Source of the DNA: Cellulophaga sp. F20128
Lineage (GTDB): Bacteria > Bacteroidota > Bacteroidia > Flavobacteriales > Flavobacteriaceae
Direction: 5' to 3'
DNA length: 64,000 bases
Assembly: GCF_023015805.1 (NCBI RefSeq)
Contig: NZ_JALKBA010000012.1
Coordinates: 1 to 64,000 of the forward strand
A model generated the notes under the pieces. The model did no database searches, was not told the DNA's origin, and saw only the letters and a list, made by a program, of their open reading frames with translations. Position numbers and translations under genes: made by a program. Below, piece by piece: positions 1-8,278 of the stretch. Each line of letters begins with the position of its first letter. The stretch's first letter is position 1.

Positions 1-35
1 ACTTTTAAAACCCTGCGTTTTCCTGTTAGCGGGTG

Positions 36-65
36 CAAATATACACCCCTTTTTGTTTCTAACAA
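36..65 (-). promoter_or_regulatory. Bacteroidota promoter reading out of the left edge
   Basis: On the minus strand a TTG (complement of 63-65) is followed after exactly 19 nt by TATATTTG (complement of 36-43). This matches the Bacteroidota consensus TTG-N19..21-TAnnTTTG. It would start a transcript near position 30 reading leftwards, so the driven gene lies outside the window. A short GGGTG/CACCC inverted repeat brackets the -7 box. Confidence 0.6.
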
Positions 66-338
66 CCCTTTTTAAATCTTTTTTGAAATTAATTTCTAGC
101 GGCTTATTTACCACCCTATTTATCAGTCACTTAAAACGGATCTTTTTTGTTGATTTTTGATACCTCAACCGAAGCTGTGAACTATATCATAGCTTTCGCT
201 TGCCTTGTATCTCTTTTAGAGCGTACTTCTACCCCTAAAAAAATTACTAAGCTACCCTATATATATACCTAATATATATACCTATTGAATAGAAAAGGGT
301 GTTGAATTAGACGCAACCTCTATAATACAGCCTAGCAG
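66..338. other. Intergenic stretch, no gene seen
   Basis: AT-rich sequence between the leftward promoter and the 3' end of the porin gene. No open frame, RNA gene or convincing terminator was recognised. The only pattern is a short duplicated TA-rich element (about 257-283, ATATATACCTA repeated). Confidence 0.4.
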
Positions 339-2297
339 TTAGGAAAAGAAGTTCCATACAAGTCCAAAACGGATTACAAAATCACGATAGGGGTAATTTG
401 GCGCCGCGTAATAGTTGTAGCCCGTAAATGAAGAATTAAAATGTTCTGCCTTTAGATATATGCGAGTTTGCTTTACCTTACCATTGATAAAGAAATCGAA
501 CATTGGATACCCTCCCAACTTTTCTTTATCCTGTGCATAAAACTCGCCTAATGCAGGGTTATACGCATTCATATGATAGGCAGTAAAGTACTTAAAGGTA
601 ACGCCAGTTTGCAGAAACATAGCTCCTTTAAAAATAGTTTTTGAAAAATACAAGGTATTTCTCGTTACAAACTGTGGCACATTGAGTACATTATTTGTTT
701 GGGAAACATCTTGATACATGATCGTATTATCTAATGCAAAGGCCCCTTTTTTAAACTCTTTGTTATACTTTAACTTCATATATCCAACAGCATCCCCTTC
801 TTGATAAGGTTTAATAAATGCATTTTCTTGTCCCGCATCTATTTGTTCTTGCGTGGCTTCAGAAGCAAAATAGGTGTACTTACCTAAACTTGTATACTTT
901 AAAGACAAACCTCCAATAAGGTCAGAACGATATTGAAACATCAAACTATTTACAGTTTGCTTTTTAAAGGCAGCTGTTGTATTCCAATTGTAGTTTTCAT
1001 AATTACTCTGATGCAACAAATAATTAAAGTTTGGCATCTTGGACTCGTTATGGATTGCAAACGTAAAATTGTGCTTATTCCTAAATTGATAACTCGCTTC
1101 TGCATTCACCAAACTACCCCCCAAATCTCCAGACAGATTATAAGCCGCTTCACCTGCCAAGTTAAAAGCTCCTATTCTTTTCTTATAGGTTGCCCCCAAA
1201 GAAATCTCATTGCCGCTCAACTGATTGCCAATTGTTCCTGTTGGCGTAATTAATACACTATTAAAATAATAGTGATACTTATAAAAGCCGATATACCCCT
1301 TTAAAGTACCCAGTAGGGTATTGTCAAAGGTTGCATTTAATTGATTGTAGGTAGTTTTTAAGTTCGCCTTATCATGTGTTTCTGATAAAAAAGAATTTCC
1401 AAAATAAGCATTCTCCGATGCCTGTCTAAATTGGGAATACTTAGTCTCATACGTAAACTGATGCCCTAATACTATAGAGGTAGCAATAATACTGGCAGAA
1501 TCTTTTGCTTTTCCCACGAGTTCATAGTGGTGATCTAAAAAATATCGTTTCCCTGATACAACCGTACTAGCATCTTGAAACATCAAATCTATGCGATCTC
1601 TATTTTTAAACTCAGGGTCACCCAATTCAAATTGCTCTTCTTTATTAGACAAGCCTCCATTCTCTTCAAACGTAATATCTTGAGATGCAATATGCCCCAT
1701 CATTTGATATTTAGCATTCTTAGTTTTGTAATTGGTTGAAACTATAAAATTACCCGACTCCGCCTGGTCATAGTTGTATTTACCCAAAGACCGAAACCCC
1801 TTATAGCCAATTGCAAAGTTAAGTTGGCGCGATGTATTAAAAGTTAATAAAGCATCTAACAACTGCCCCTTACCCATTGTTGTTTTAAACATTAATTCCG
1901 TTAGCGGCGTAGGCACATTATAATACCTCATATCCTGCAATTCTTTGTAATTGGCATGCAATGCCTTTGCTCCAATGGATGGATACATACTTACTGCATT
2001 AAAATCTACACCCAAATTATTGACAGGTTTACCTATGTTGGCAAATGGCATTGTTTCAAAACCATCAGTTCTCAGGTAATTATAGTTGTATTCCTTTTTA
2101 AGACTTAGTGTTGTATCTAAAAAAACAGTATCCCTTTTGTATGAAATTATTTTATAATCTTCAATACGAACACTATCCTTTGTTTTACCACCCTGTAACT
2201 TTTGCTTAACAGGCTTCATAGGCTTTATTGGCGGAATGGAATCTTGTGCAAAGACAACAGAGTTCCATACTAAAAAAACAACTAAAATATATCTCAT
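339..2297 (-). CDS. Putative outer-membrane porin (Porin_10-type)
   Basis: 652-residue protein with a Sec signal peptide (hydrophobic core, cleavage after VVFAQ at about residue 18). A Lys/Asp-rich linker follows, then alternating amphipathic strands rich in Tyr, Phe and Asn up to a C-terminal barrel-closing strand ending in Trp-Asn-Phe-Phe-Ser. Length and architecture match the Bacteroidota 'putative porin' family (about 600-680 residues). It should be a beta-barrel in the outer membrane; the solute is unknown. It is monocistronic, with a possible -7 box just upstream of the ATG and no minus-strand partner nearby. Family assignment rests on recognition of the overall pattern, not on a catalytic motif. 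Confidence 0.85.
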   Translation of the reverse strand: MRYILVVFLVWNSVVFAQDSIPPIKPMKPVKQKLQGGKTKDSVRIEDYKIISYKRDTVFLDTTLSLKKEYNYNYLRTDGFETMPFANIGKPVNNLGVDFNAVSMYPSIGAKALHANYKELQDMRYYNVPTPLTELMFKTTMGKGQLLDALLTFNTSRQLNFAIGYKGFRSLGKYNYDQAESGNFIVSTNYKTKNAKYQMMGHIASQDITFEENGGLSNKEEQFELGDPEFKNRDRIDLMFQDASTVVSGKRYFLDHHYELVGKAKDSASIIATSIVLGHQFTYETKYSQFRQASENAYFGNSFLSETHDKANLKTTYNQLNATFDNTLLGTLKGYIGFYKYHYYFNSVLITPTGTIGNQLSGNEISLGATYKKRIGAFNLAGEAAYNLSGDLGGSLVNAEASYQFRNKHNFTFAIHNESKMPNFNYLLHQSNYENYNWNTTAAFKKQTVNSLMFQYRSDLIGGLSLKYTSLGKYTYFASEATQEQIDAGQENAFIKPYQEGDAVGYMKLKYNKEFKKGAFALDNTIMYQDVSQTNNVLNVPQFVTRNTLYFSKTIFKGAMFLQTGVTFKYFTAYHMNAYNPALGEFYAQDKEKLGGYPMFDFFINGKVKQTRIYLKAEHFNSSFTGYNYYAAPNYPYRDFVIRFGLVWNFFS

Positions 2298-2314
2298 TTA
2301 AAACAAATCTAAGA

Positions 2315-2322
2315 CAAAGGTA
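2315..2322 (-). promoter_or_regulatory. Candidate -7 box for the porin gene
   Basis: The minus strand reads TACCTTTG (TAnnTTTG consensus), 17 nt before the porin ATG. No TTG is present at the expected 19-21 nt spacing, so only half the promoter is supported. Confidence 0.4.
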
Positions 2323-2600
2323 ATTTTTTGCGTTTAATTATTCTGTGAAAGTTTTGTTAGGTTTATTATAAAGGCTTTTAAATTCAGGCTGAATGGAACA
2401 ACTGAACATCTAGACAACCAGCTCCATCACTTAAATATAACTACTATATCTATACCCATATCTATAAATTTAATTCTTATAAGCGAAACATTTCAGATGA
2501 AGTTCGTATTTTTATCAAATAAAAATTGTGTTAAATTTAACATTGAACTTTTATATCGTTACATTTTTACGCAAACAATAACGCGATTAACATATCCTGA
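2323..2600. other. Divergent intergenic region, no gene seen
   Basis: AT-rich spacer between the minus-strand porin and the plus-strand T9SS gene. No small open frame or RNA was recognised, and no full TTG/TAnnTTTG pair was found for the rightward gene. Confidence 0.4.
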
Positions 2601-5600
2601 ATGACAAAAAAATTACTTTTATTTTTCATATTGGCAACGACATTCTCCTACGCTCAATTTAATGAATCTGCTCCTTGGATGAGCAGCCTAGCAAAGGAAA
2701 CGAACAAGTCAACTTCTAAAACTTCGGAAAACGCCTACTCTATTGAAGACATCACTGCATCTTTTGACAACTATTGGAAAAACAGAGATAAAAACGCAAA
2801 AGGTAGCGGACACAAGCCTTTTATGAGGTGGCGTAATTATTGGATACACTTTACAAATGAGAATGGTATCATACCCTCTTCAAAAGAATTATGGCAAGCA
2901 TGGAAGGACAAGGAAAATAGAGCAGGAAAAACAGTAAACCCTACTAGTTCATGGTCTACCGTTGGTCCATCTACTAGCAATGCCTACCCTGGCAGACTCC
3001 CTGGGGCAGGGAGAATTAATGCCATTACCGTAGATCCAAACAACGAAAACACCTGGTATGCAGGGCCACCAGCAGGAGGTTTATGGAAATCTACAAACGC
3101 AGGAATGAATTGGGTAAATCTCTTTTCAAATTTTCCACAGACCGGAGTTTCGGGCATCGCTATAGACCCAAATAATTCCAATATAATCTATATCTCTACA
3201 GGGGATGATGATGCCGCAGATTCTTACAGTATTGGAGTTTTTAAATCCCTTGACGGCGGTAACACTTGGAATGAAACCGGTCTCAATCCCAATAGCCCAA
3301 GTGTAAACAACAGTTTTTTAACCAATGAAATCACTATAGACCCAGCCAACAGCAATACCATTTGGGTAGGATCTAACAAAGGGCTATACCGCTCTTTGGA
3401 TGCAGGAGATACATGGGAAATTAAACAAACAGGAAATATTACAGATTTTAAATTAAAACCAGGAAATAGCGCAATAGTATATGCTGTTTCTTCAAACAAC
3501 TTTTACAAATCTACCGATAGTGGAAATTCATTTTTATCTACAAGCACTGGTTTACCAGCTTCTTCAGGCAGACTTGTTATAGGGGTTACTCCTGCCGACC
3601 CAGAAATGATTTATATACTAAGTGCCGCAACAAATTACTCGTACCAAGGGATATACAAGTCTACCGATAGCGGCCTTACTTTTGAAAGAACTTCTAATGA
3701 AACAGATATTTTAGAATCGGACCAAGCTTGGTTCGACTTAGCTATTGAGATTTCTACAACGGACCCAAATGTCGTCTTTGTGGGATGTTTAAATATTTGG
3801 AAAAGCACCAATGGAGGTAAAGCCTTTAGCAGACGAAACAATTGGAATCAGAAAACAAATGCATATACCCATGCAGATATACACACCTTAAAAATGTTTA
3901 ATGGTAAGTTATTCTGTGGTAGTGATGGCGGACTTTATGTATCCTCTGATAATGGTTTTACTTTTGAGGATGTAAGTAATGGGATGTCTATTGGGCAATT
4001 TTACAGAATATCTGTTGCAGAAGATGACGCATCTAAAATGATTGGGGGCTTACAAGATAATGGAGGAAATGTTTTTAACAACAACCAATGGAATAATTAC
4101 CATGGGGGTGACGGTATGGACAATGTGATAGATCCAAACAACAACAATTTAGTTTACGGATTTACTCAATATGGAGGATCTTTAAACATTTCTACAAACT
4201 CAGGTGAAACTATTGGGCAACTTGGTCCTCCGAAAAATTCTTCAGACGAAAACATCCAAGGCAATTGGATCACTCCGCTTGCCATTAACAGTGAGGGAGA
4301 AGTTTTTGCTGGCTTTGATGCTCTCTATAAACTAGAAGGCACCAAATGGACCAAATTATCGGAAAACATTGGGTCAGGAAACATCGATGACCTAGAGATT
4401 GACCCTAATAATTCTAATATAATCTTTGCCGTAAATGGAACTTCAATTTACAAGAGTACGGATGGCGGTGTCTCTTTTTTTGACTACCAAACCTTATCTT
4501 CTGTGATTTCTGATCTCGCTATAAATGTTTCAGACAGCAATATTGTGTATGTTACTACATCCAATAGGGTTGGAACCTCCTTAAATCAGCAGCCAACCTC
4601 ACGGGGCATTTTTAAAATTACATCAGATGGCAGCAATATAACCCAAGAAGATATCACTTTAAACCTCCCTACAAATCAAGCCTTTTTTAGCATAGCACAC
4701 CAAGGACTCCACGAAGACAATCCCATTTATGTGGGCACCAGTTTGGGCGTTTATAGATTGGACGACACCCTAACCGAATGGGAAGAGTATTACACGAATT
4801 TGCCTAGTGTGGCAATTGGGGACCTCGATATTAATCTAAATAGCAACGTAATTACGGCGGCCACATACGGCAGAAGTGTTTGGCAATCTCCAATTCCTAC
4901 AAAAGAAATCGCAAATGAGATTAGCTTAAACTCCATATCTCCAAAGGTAAATTCTATTGTTTGCGGGGAGTTAAGTCCGGTAGCAGAGGTTAAAAATTTA
5001 GGCACAAATCCTATTACCGAAATCACCCTGAACTACGGCTTAAACAATACAAACGAAAGCTTTGTTTGGAATGGAACACTCAATTCAAATGAGACTATTT
5101 CCATTATTTTACCCAACCTAATTACTACAGTTTTTGGTAAAGCAACTCTAAATGTAGAGGCAAACATAATGAATGATACATTTAGCAACAACAATAATGA
5201 ATCTACTCTTGTATACATAAACAAAGAAGGTCCAGGAGGCCTTGTAAATACTTTTGAAGCCAATGAAGACGAATTACTCACTTTTAATGAGTCTAGTCAG
5301 GAATTATTGTGGGAAAAAGGAACCCCTTCCGGAACACTTTTAAATACTACCGCCACTGGAACACAAGCATATGCCACCAATCTTTCAGGTGAACACCCAA
5401 ATAATACGAAAGCGTTCTTAATTAGTCATTGTTACAATTTATCTACGATTACCAATCCAATATTAAAATTTAAAATGGCCTATGACCTGGAAGCCAATTG
5501 GGATATTACCTATGTTGAATACTCTACTAATGAGGGAACGGATTGGACAGTGTTGGGTAATATAGATAGTCAACCCAATTGGTATACTAGCAACAGGACC

Positions 5601-6869
5601 AATGCAAGCTCTGGAGCTGATGATGATTGCCAAAATTGCCCTGGAGCACAATGGACGGGAACCAATACCACACTTGCAGAATACGCTTATGATTTTATAG
5701 CCAATGCGGCGGCAGGAGAACCTAATTTAGCCATTGAAACTAGTGTTGTTTTTAGGATTGTATTTCATTCAGACGCGGCTGTGACTCAAGAAGGAATCGT
5801 TATTGACGATTTTGTTATTCAAGGAGAACAAGATGATGAAGATGATGACAACGATGGCATTTTAGATGTTGATGATAACTGCCCTACCATTGCAAATGCG
5901 GATCAGTTAGATACGGACGGAGATGGTATAGGTGATGTTTGTGATACAGATGATGACAACGATGGTGTTTTAGATACAATTGACAATTGCAGCCTTATCC
6001 CTAATACGGACCAAGCTGATGATGACAATGATGGGATTGGGAATGTATGTGATAATGACGGTGACAATGACGGGGTTCTAAATGATGTCGATTTATGTCT
6101 AAATACCGAGTCTAATGCTGTTGTTGATGTAAATGGATGTGCTGTTTTCTCTCTTCCCGTTTCTAATTTTAGGATTTTAACAACCGACGAAACTTGTATT
6201 TCTAGTAACAATGGAAGCATACAAATTACAGCGGAGGCCACCACCTATAATTACACGGCTACTATGAGCGGACCAAAAGTTGAAACAAAAGCATTTACAA
6301 CCAACACTTCTTTTGACAATTTAGCTTTTGGAACATATACCGTTTGTATAACAGTTGAAGGAGAAAATGATTACGAAAACTGTACCACCATATCAATTTC
6401 AGAACCCGAGGCACTATCTGTTTCTTCTAAAGTAAATTCTGTTGCCAACAAAGTAACCTATAGCCTATCCGGAGGAAACTCATATACGATCCAAGTAAAT
6501 GACAAAATATTTACCACAACAAGGAATGAATTTACTGTTCCACTCGAAAAAATAGAAAACAACATCCTTATAACAACAGATAAAGACTGCCAAGGTTTAT
6601 ACGAGGAAACAATTATCTCTAGTTCAGACATATTTATTTACCCCAATCCTGTTTCTAGTGGTGATTTAACGATTCAATTAGGGAAATTAGCCAATGATAA
6701 AGTTGAAATTTCCTTATTTACTGTACAAGGTTCCCGGGTTTTTAGAAAAGATTTCCCGACACCTAATGGAGTCGTTCAATTTAATGTGGATTCCTTATCC
6801 AAAGGCATTTATATCTTGAATATCAAGACAAAGCAAACATTACTAACCTACAAGATCATTAGAAAATAA
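2601..6869 (+). CDS. T9SS-secreted sortilin-like beta-propeller protein with TSP3 repeats
   Basis: 1422 residues. A signal peptide (cleavage about residue 18, FSYAQ) is followed by a long VPS10/BNR-type propeller (about 110-770) with repeated Asp-box motifs such as KSTDGG and SLDGGNTW. A CARDB-like Ig domain (about 780-880) and a MAM/jelly-roll-like domain (about 890-1075) come next. Then come thrombospondin type 3 calcium-binding repeats (about 1078-1175; DDDNDG and DNC motifs) and a Cys-containing Ig-like segment. A type IX sorting domain closes the protein (about 1342-1422, starting IYPNPVSSG and ending in Lys). It should be exported by T9SS and released or anchored at the surface, perhaps for adhesion or as a glycan/protein-binding scaffold. 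No catalytic motif is visible. The next gene starts 6 nt downstream and is likely cotranscribed. Confidence 0.88.
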   Translation: MTKKLLLFFILATTFSYAQFNESAPWMSSLAKETNKSTSKTSENAYSIEDITASFDNYWKNRDKNAKGSGHKPFMRWRNYWIHFTNENGIIPSSKELWQAWKDKENRAGKTVNPTSSWSTVGPSTSNAYPGRLPGAGRINAITVDPNNENTWYAGPPAGGLWKSTNAGMNWVNLFSNFPQTGVSGIAIDPNNSNIIYISTGDDDAADSYSIGVFKSLDGGNTWNETGLNPNSPSVNNSFLTNEITIDPANSNTIWVGSNKGLYRSLDAGDTWEIKQTGNITDFKLKPGNSAIVYAVSSNNFYKSTDSGNSFLSTSTGLPASSGRLVIGVTPADPEMIYILSAATNYSYQGIYKSTDSGLTFERTSNETDILESDQAWFDLAIEISTTDPNVVFVGCLNIWKSTNGGKAFSRRNNWNQKTNAYTHADIHTLKMFNGKLFCGSDGGLYVSSDNGFTFEDVSNGMSIGQFYRISVAEDDASKMIGGLQDNGGNVFNNNQWNNYHGGDGMDNVIDPNNNNLVYGFTQYGGSLNISTNSGETIGQLGPPKNSSDENIQGNWITPLAINSEGEVFAGFDALYKLEGTKWTKLSENIGSGNIDDLEIDPNNSNIIFAVNGTSIYKSTDGGVSFFDYQTLSSVISDLAINVSDSNIVYVTTSNRVGTSLNQQPTSRGIFKITSDGSNITQEDITLNLPTNQAFFSIAHQGLHEDNPIYVGTSLGVYRLDDTLTEWEEYYTNLPSVAIGDLDINLNSNVITAATYGRSVWQSPIPTKEIANEISLNSISPKVNSIVCGELSPVAEVKNLGTNPITEITLNYGLNNTNESFVWNGTLNSNETISIILPNLITTVFGKATLNVEANIMNDTFSNNNNESTLVYINKEGPGGLVNTFEANEDELLTFNESSQELLWEKGTPSGTLLNTTATGTQAYATNLSGEHPNNTKAFLISHCYNLSTITNPILKFKMAYDLEANWDITYVEYSTNEGTDWTVLGNIDSQPNWYTSNRTNASSGADDDCQNCPGAQWTGTNTTLAEYAYDFIANAAAGEPNLAIETSVVFRIVFHSDAAVTQEGIVIDDFVIQGEQDDEDDDNDGILDVDDNCPTIANADQLDTDGDGIGDVCDTDDDNDGVLDTIDNCSLIPNTDQADDDNDGIGNVCDNDGDNDGVLNDVDLCLNTESNAVVDVNGCAVFSLPVSNFRILTTDETCISSNNGSIQITAEATTYNYTATMSGPKVETKAFTTNTSFDNLAFGTYTVCITVEGENDYENCTTISISEPEALSVSSKVNSVANKVTYSLSGGNSYTIQVNDKIFTTTRNEFTVPLEKIENNILITTDKDCQGLYEETIISSSDIFIYPNPVSSGDLTIQLGKLANDKVEISLFTVQGSRVFRKDFPTPNGVVQFNVDSLSKGIYILNIKTKQTLLTYKIIRK

Positions 6870-6875
6870 TAAAAA

Positions 6876-7589
6876 ATGAAGACCATTCTATATAACCTAA
6901 TAGGTATCAGCGCATTTTTATTAACATCTTGCGGAGGCGGAGGTGATGATACTAGCGGAGAAACCCCTACTCCAACGCCAGTTACCTCGCCAAAAGCAAC
7001 CACACTTGTGTTTCCGAACAACAACAGTGAATGTACTGAAGGCACTGTTATAAGTACTTCTGAGAGCACAGTTGAATTCCGTTGGAATACATCTGAAAAC
7101 ACAGATACCTATGAAGTAAACCTAAAAAACCTAGCTACAGGAGGTGTCCAAAGAAAAACAGTGACAACTACAAACGAAAGTTTTACCATAGAGCGGGGAA
7201 CTCCCTTTGAGTGGTTTGTCATCTCTAAAGGAAACGGAACATCAGAAACAGCATCAAGTAGTATTTGGAAATTTTACAACCAGGGATCTGGGGTAACTAA
7301 CTACGCTCCATTTCCTGCTGATGTATTAAGCCCCCTTCGGGGATCAACAATTGCCAATGCTACTACGGTTTCTTTAAGGTGGACAGGTAGTGATGTGGAC
7401 AATGATATTACGGAATATGAAGTGTTTTTTGGAACTTCAAAAACAACGCTTACAAGCATAGGCCAAACGACAGAAACTTCTATAGAAGCAACAATATCAT
7501 CTGGTGTTATCTACTATTGGAAAGTAATTACAATTGACAGTAAAAACAATACATCTTCATCAGAAACTTTTGAATTTAAAGTAGGTTAA
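6876..7589 (+). CDS. Surface-type lipoprotein with two Fn3-like domains
   Basis: 237 residues. The N-terminus is a lipoprotein signal (lipobox LLTSC, Cys about residue 19) followed by a Gly/Asp and Pro/Thr-rich linker. Two repeats with the fibronectin type III look follow: VEFRWNTSENTDTYEV, then VSLRWTGSDVDNDITEYEV and YYWKV near the end. The GGGGDD after the Cys resembles a Bacteroidota lipoprotein surface-export signal. Only 6 nt separate it from the upstream T9SS gene, so the two probably act together at the cell surface. No enzymatic function is visible. Confidence 0.8.
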   Translation: MKTILYNLIGISAFLLTSCGGGGDDTSGETPTPTPVTSPKATTLVFPNNNSECTEGTVISTSESTVEFRWNTSENTDTYEVNLKNLATGGVQRKTVTTTNESFTIERGTPFEWFVISKGNGTSETASSSIWKFYNQGSGVTNYAPFPADVLSPLRGSTIANATTVSLRWTGSDVDNDITEYEVFFGTSKTTLTSIGQTTETSIEATISSGVIYYWKVITIDSKNNTSSSETFEFKVG

Positions 7590-7641
7590 CCCAATTAACT
7601 GTCGATATTGACTTAGATTTAATAATATTCCAAAATTACAC

Positions 7642-8238
7642 GTGCTCACAAACTATCTCAACTGTATAAATGAAGCCGGCACTGATGAAGCCGGAAGAGG
7701 GTGTCTTGCAGGCCCGGTAACTGCTGCTGCCATTATATTACCCGAAAATTTTAAAAACAATATTCTCAACGATTCCAAACAGCTTTCAGAAAAAAAACGA
7801 GACCTATTAAAACCCATTCTAGAAAGTGTCGCTATTTGCTTTGGTGTTGCCCATGTATACCCTACTAAAATAGATGAAATAAATATTTTAAATGCGTCCA
7901 TACTCGCCATGCATAAAAGTATCGCAAAACTAGAATTCACTCCAGAATTTATCATAGTAGACGGCAACAAATTTAAGCCCTATAAAGACATTTCACACGA
8001 GTGTATTATAAAAGGGGATTCTAAATTTATGAGTATTGCTGCTGCCTCTATTTTAGCCAAAACCTCAAGGGATGCTTATATGGAAAAGATTCATTTGGAA
8101 TTCCCCATGTACAACTGGAAAAAGAACAAGGGGTACCCAACTAAAGAGCACCGAGAGGCTATTCGGAAATATGGAATTACCAAATACCACAGAAAAAGCT
8201 TTAGGCTACTCCCTGAACAATTAAAATTGAGCATATAA
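7642..8238 (+). CDS. rnhB: Ribonuclease HII
   Basis: 198 residues, the normal length for RNase HII, which cleaves the RNA strand of RNA-DNA hybrids and excises misincorporated ribonucleotides. The start is a GTG. The catalytic signature [14 protein letters not shown] (Asp15, Glu16) is followed by NDSKQLS and by the metal-binding Asp in IIVDGNKF. The family motif [14 protein letters not shown] and the basic [11 protein letters not shown] tail are present. It is a cytoplasmic housekeeping enzyme. The 52-nt gap from the upstream lipoprotein and the unrelated role suggest it is not part of that operon. Confidence 0.95.
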   Translation: MLTNYLNCINEAGTDEAGRGCLAGPVTAAAIILPENFKNNILNDSKQLSEKKRDLLKPILESVAICFGVAHVYPTKIDEINILNASILAMHKSIAKLEFTPEFIIVDGNKFKPYKDISHECIIKGDSKFMSIAAASILAKTSRDAYMEKIHLEFPMYNWKKNKGYPTKEHREAIRKYGITKYHRKSFRLLPEQLKLSI

Positions 8239-8260
8239 TTAATAAAATACTATAACTTTG
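8227..8260 (+). promoter_or_regulatory. Candidate promoter for the 8279 lipoprotein gene
   Basis: TAACTTTG at 8253-8260 fits the TAnnTTTG -7 box and lies 18 nt before the ATG. The nearest upstream TTG (8227-8229, inside the rnhB end) is 23 nt away, slightly longer than the 19-21 nt norm. Confidence 0.45.
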
Positions 8261-8278
8261 TAAGTAAAGTTAACCTTT

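Noticed and set aside
257-283. Short TA-rich duplication near the left edge
   Set aside because: Low-complexity sequence without spacing or context that suggests function.
5830-6110. Repetitive GATGATGACAACGATGG-like DNA as a possible tandem repeat or CRISPR-like array
   Set aside because: The repetition is at protein level (TSP3 calcium-binding repeats of unequal length) inside an intact coding frame, with no uniform repeat-spacer pattern.
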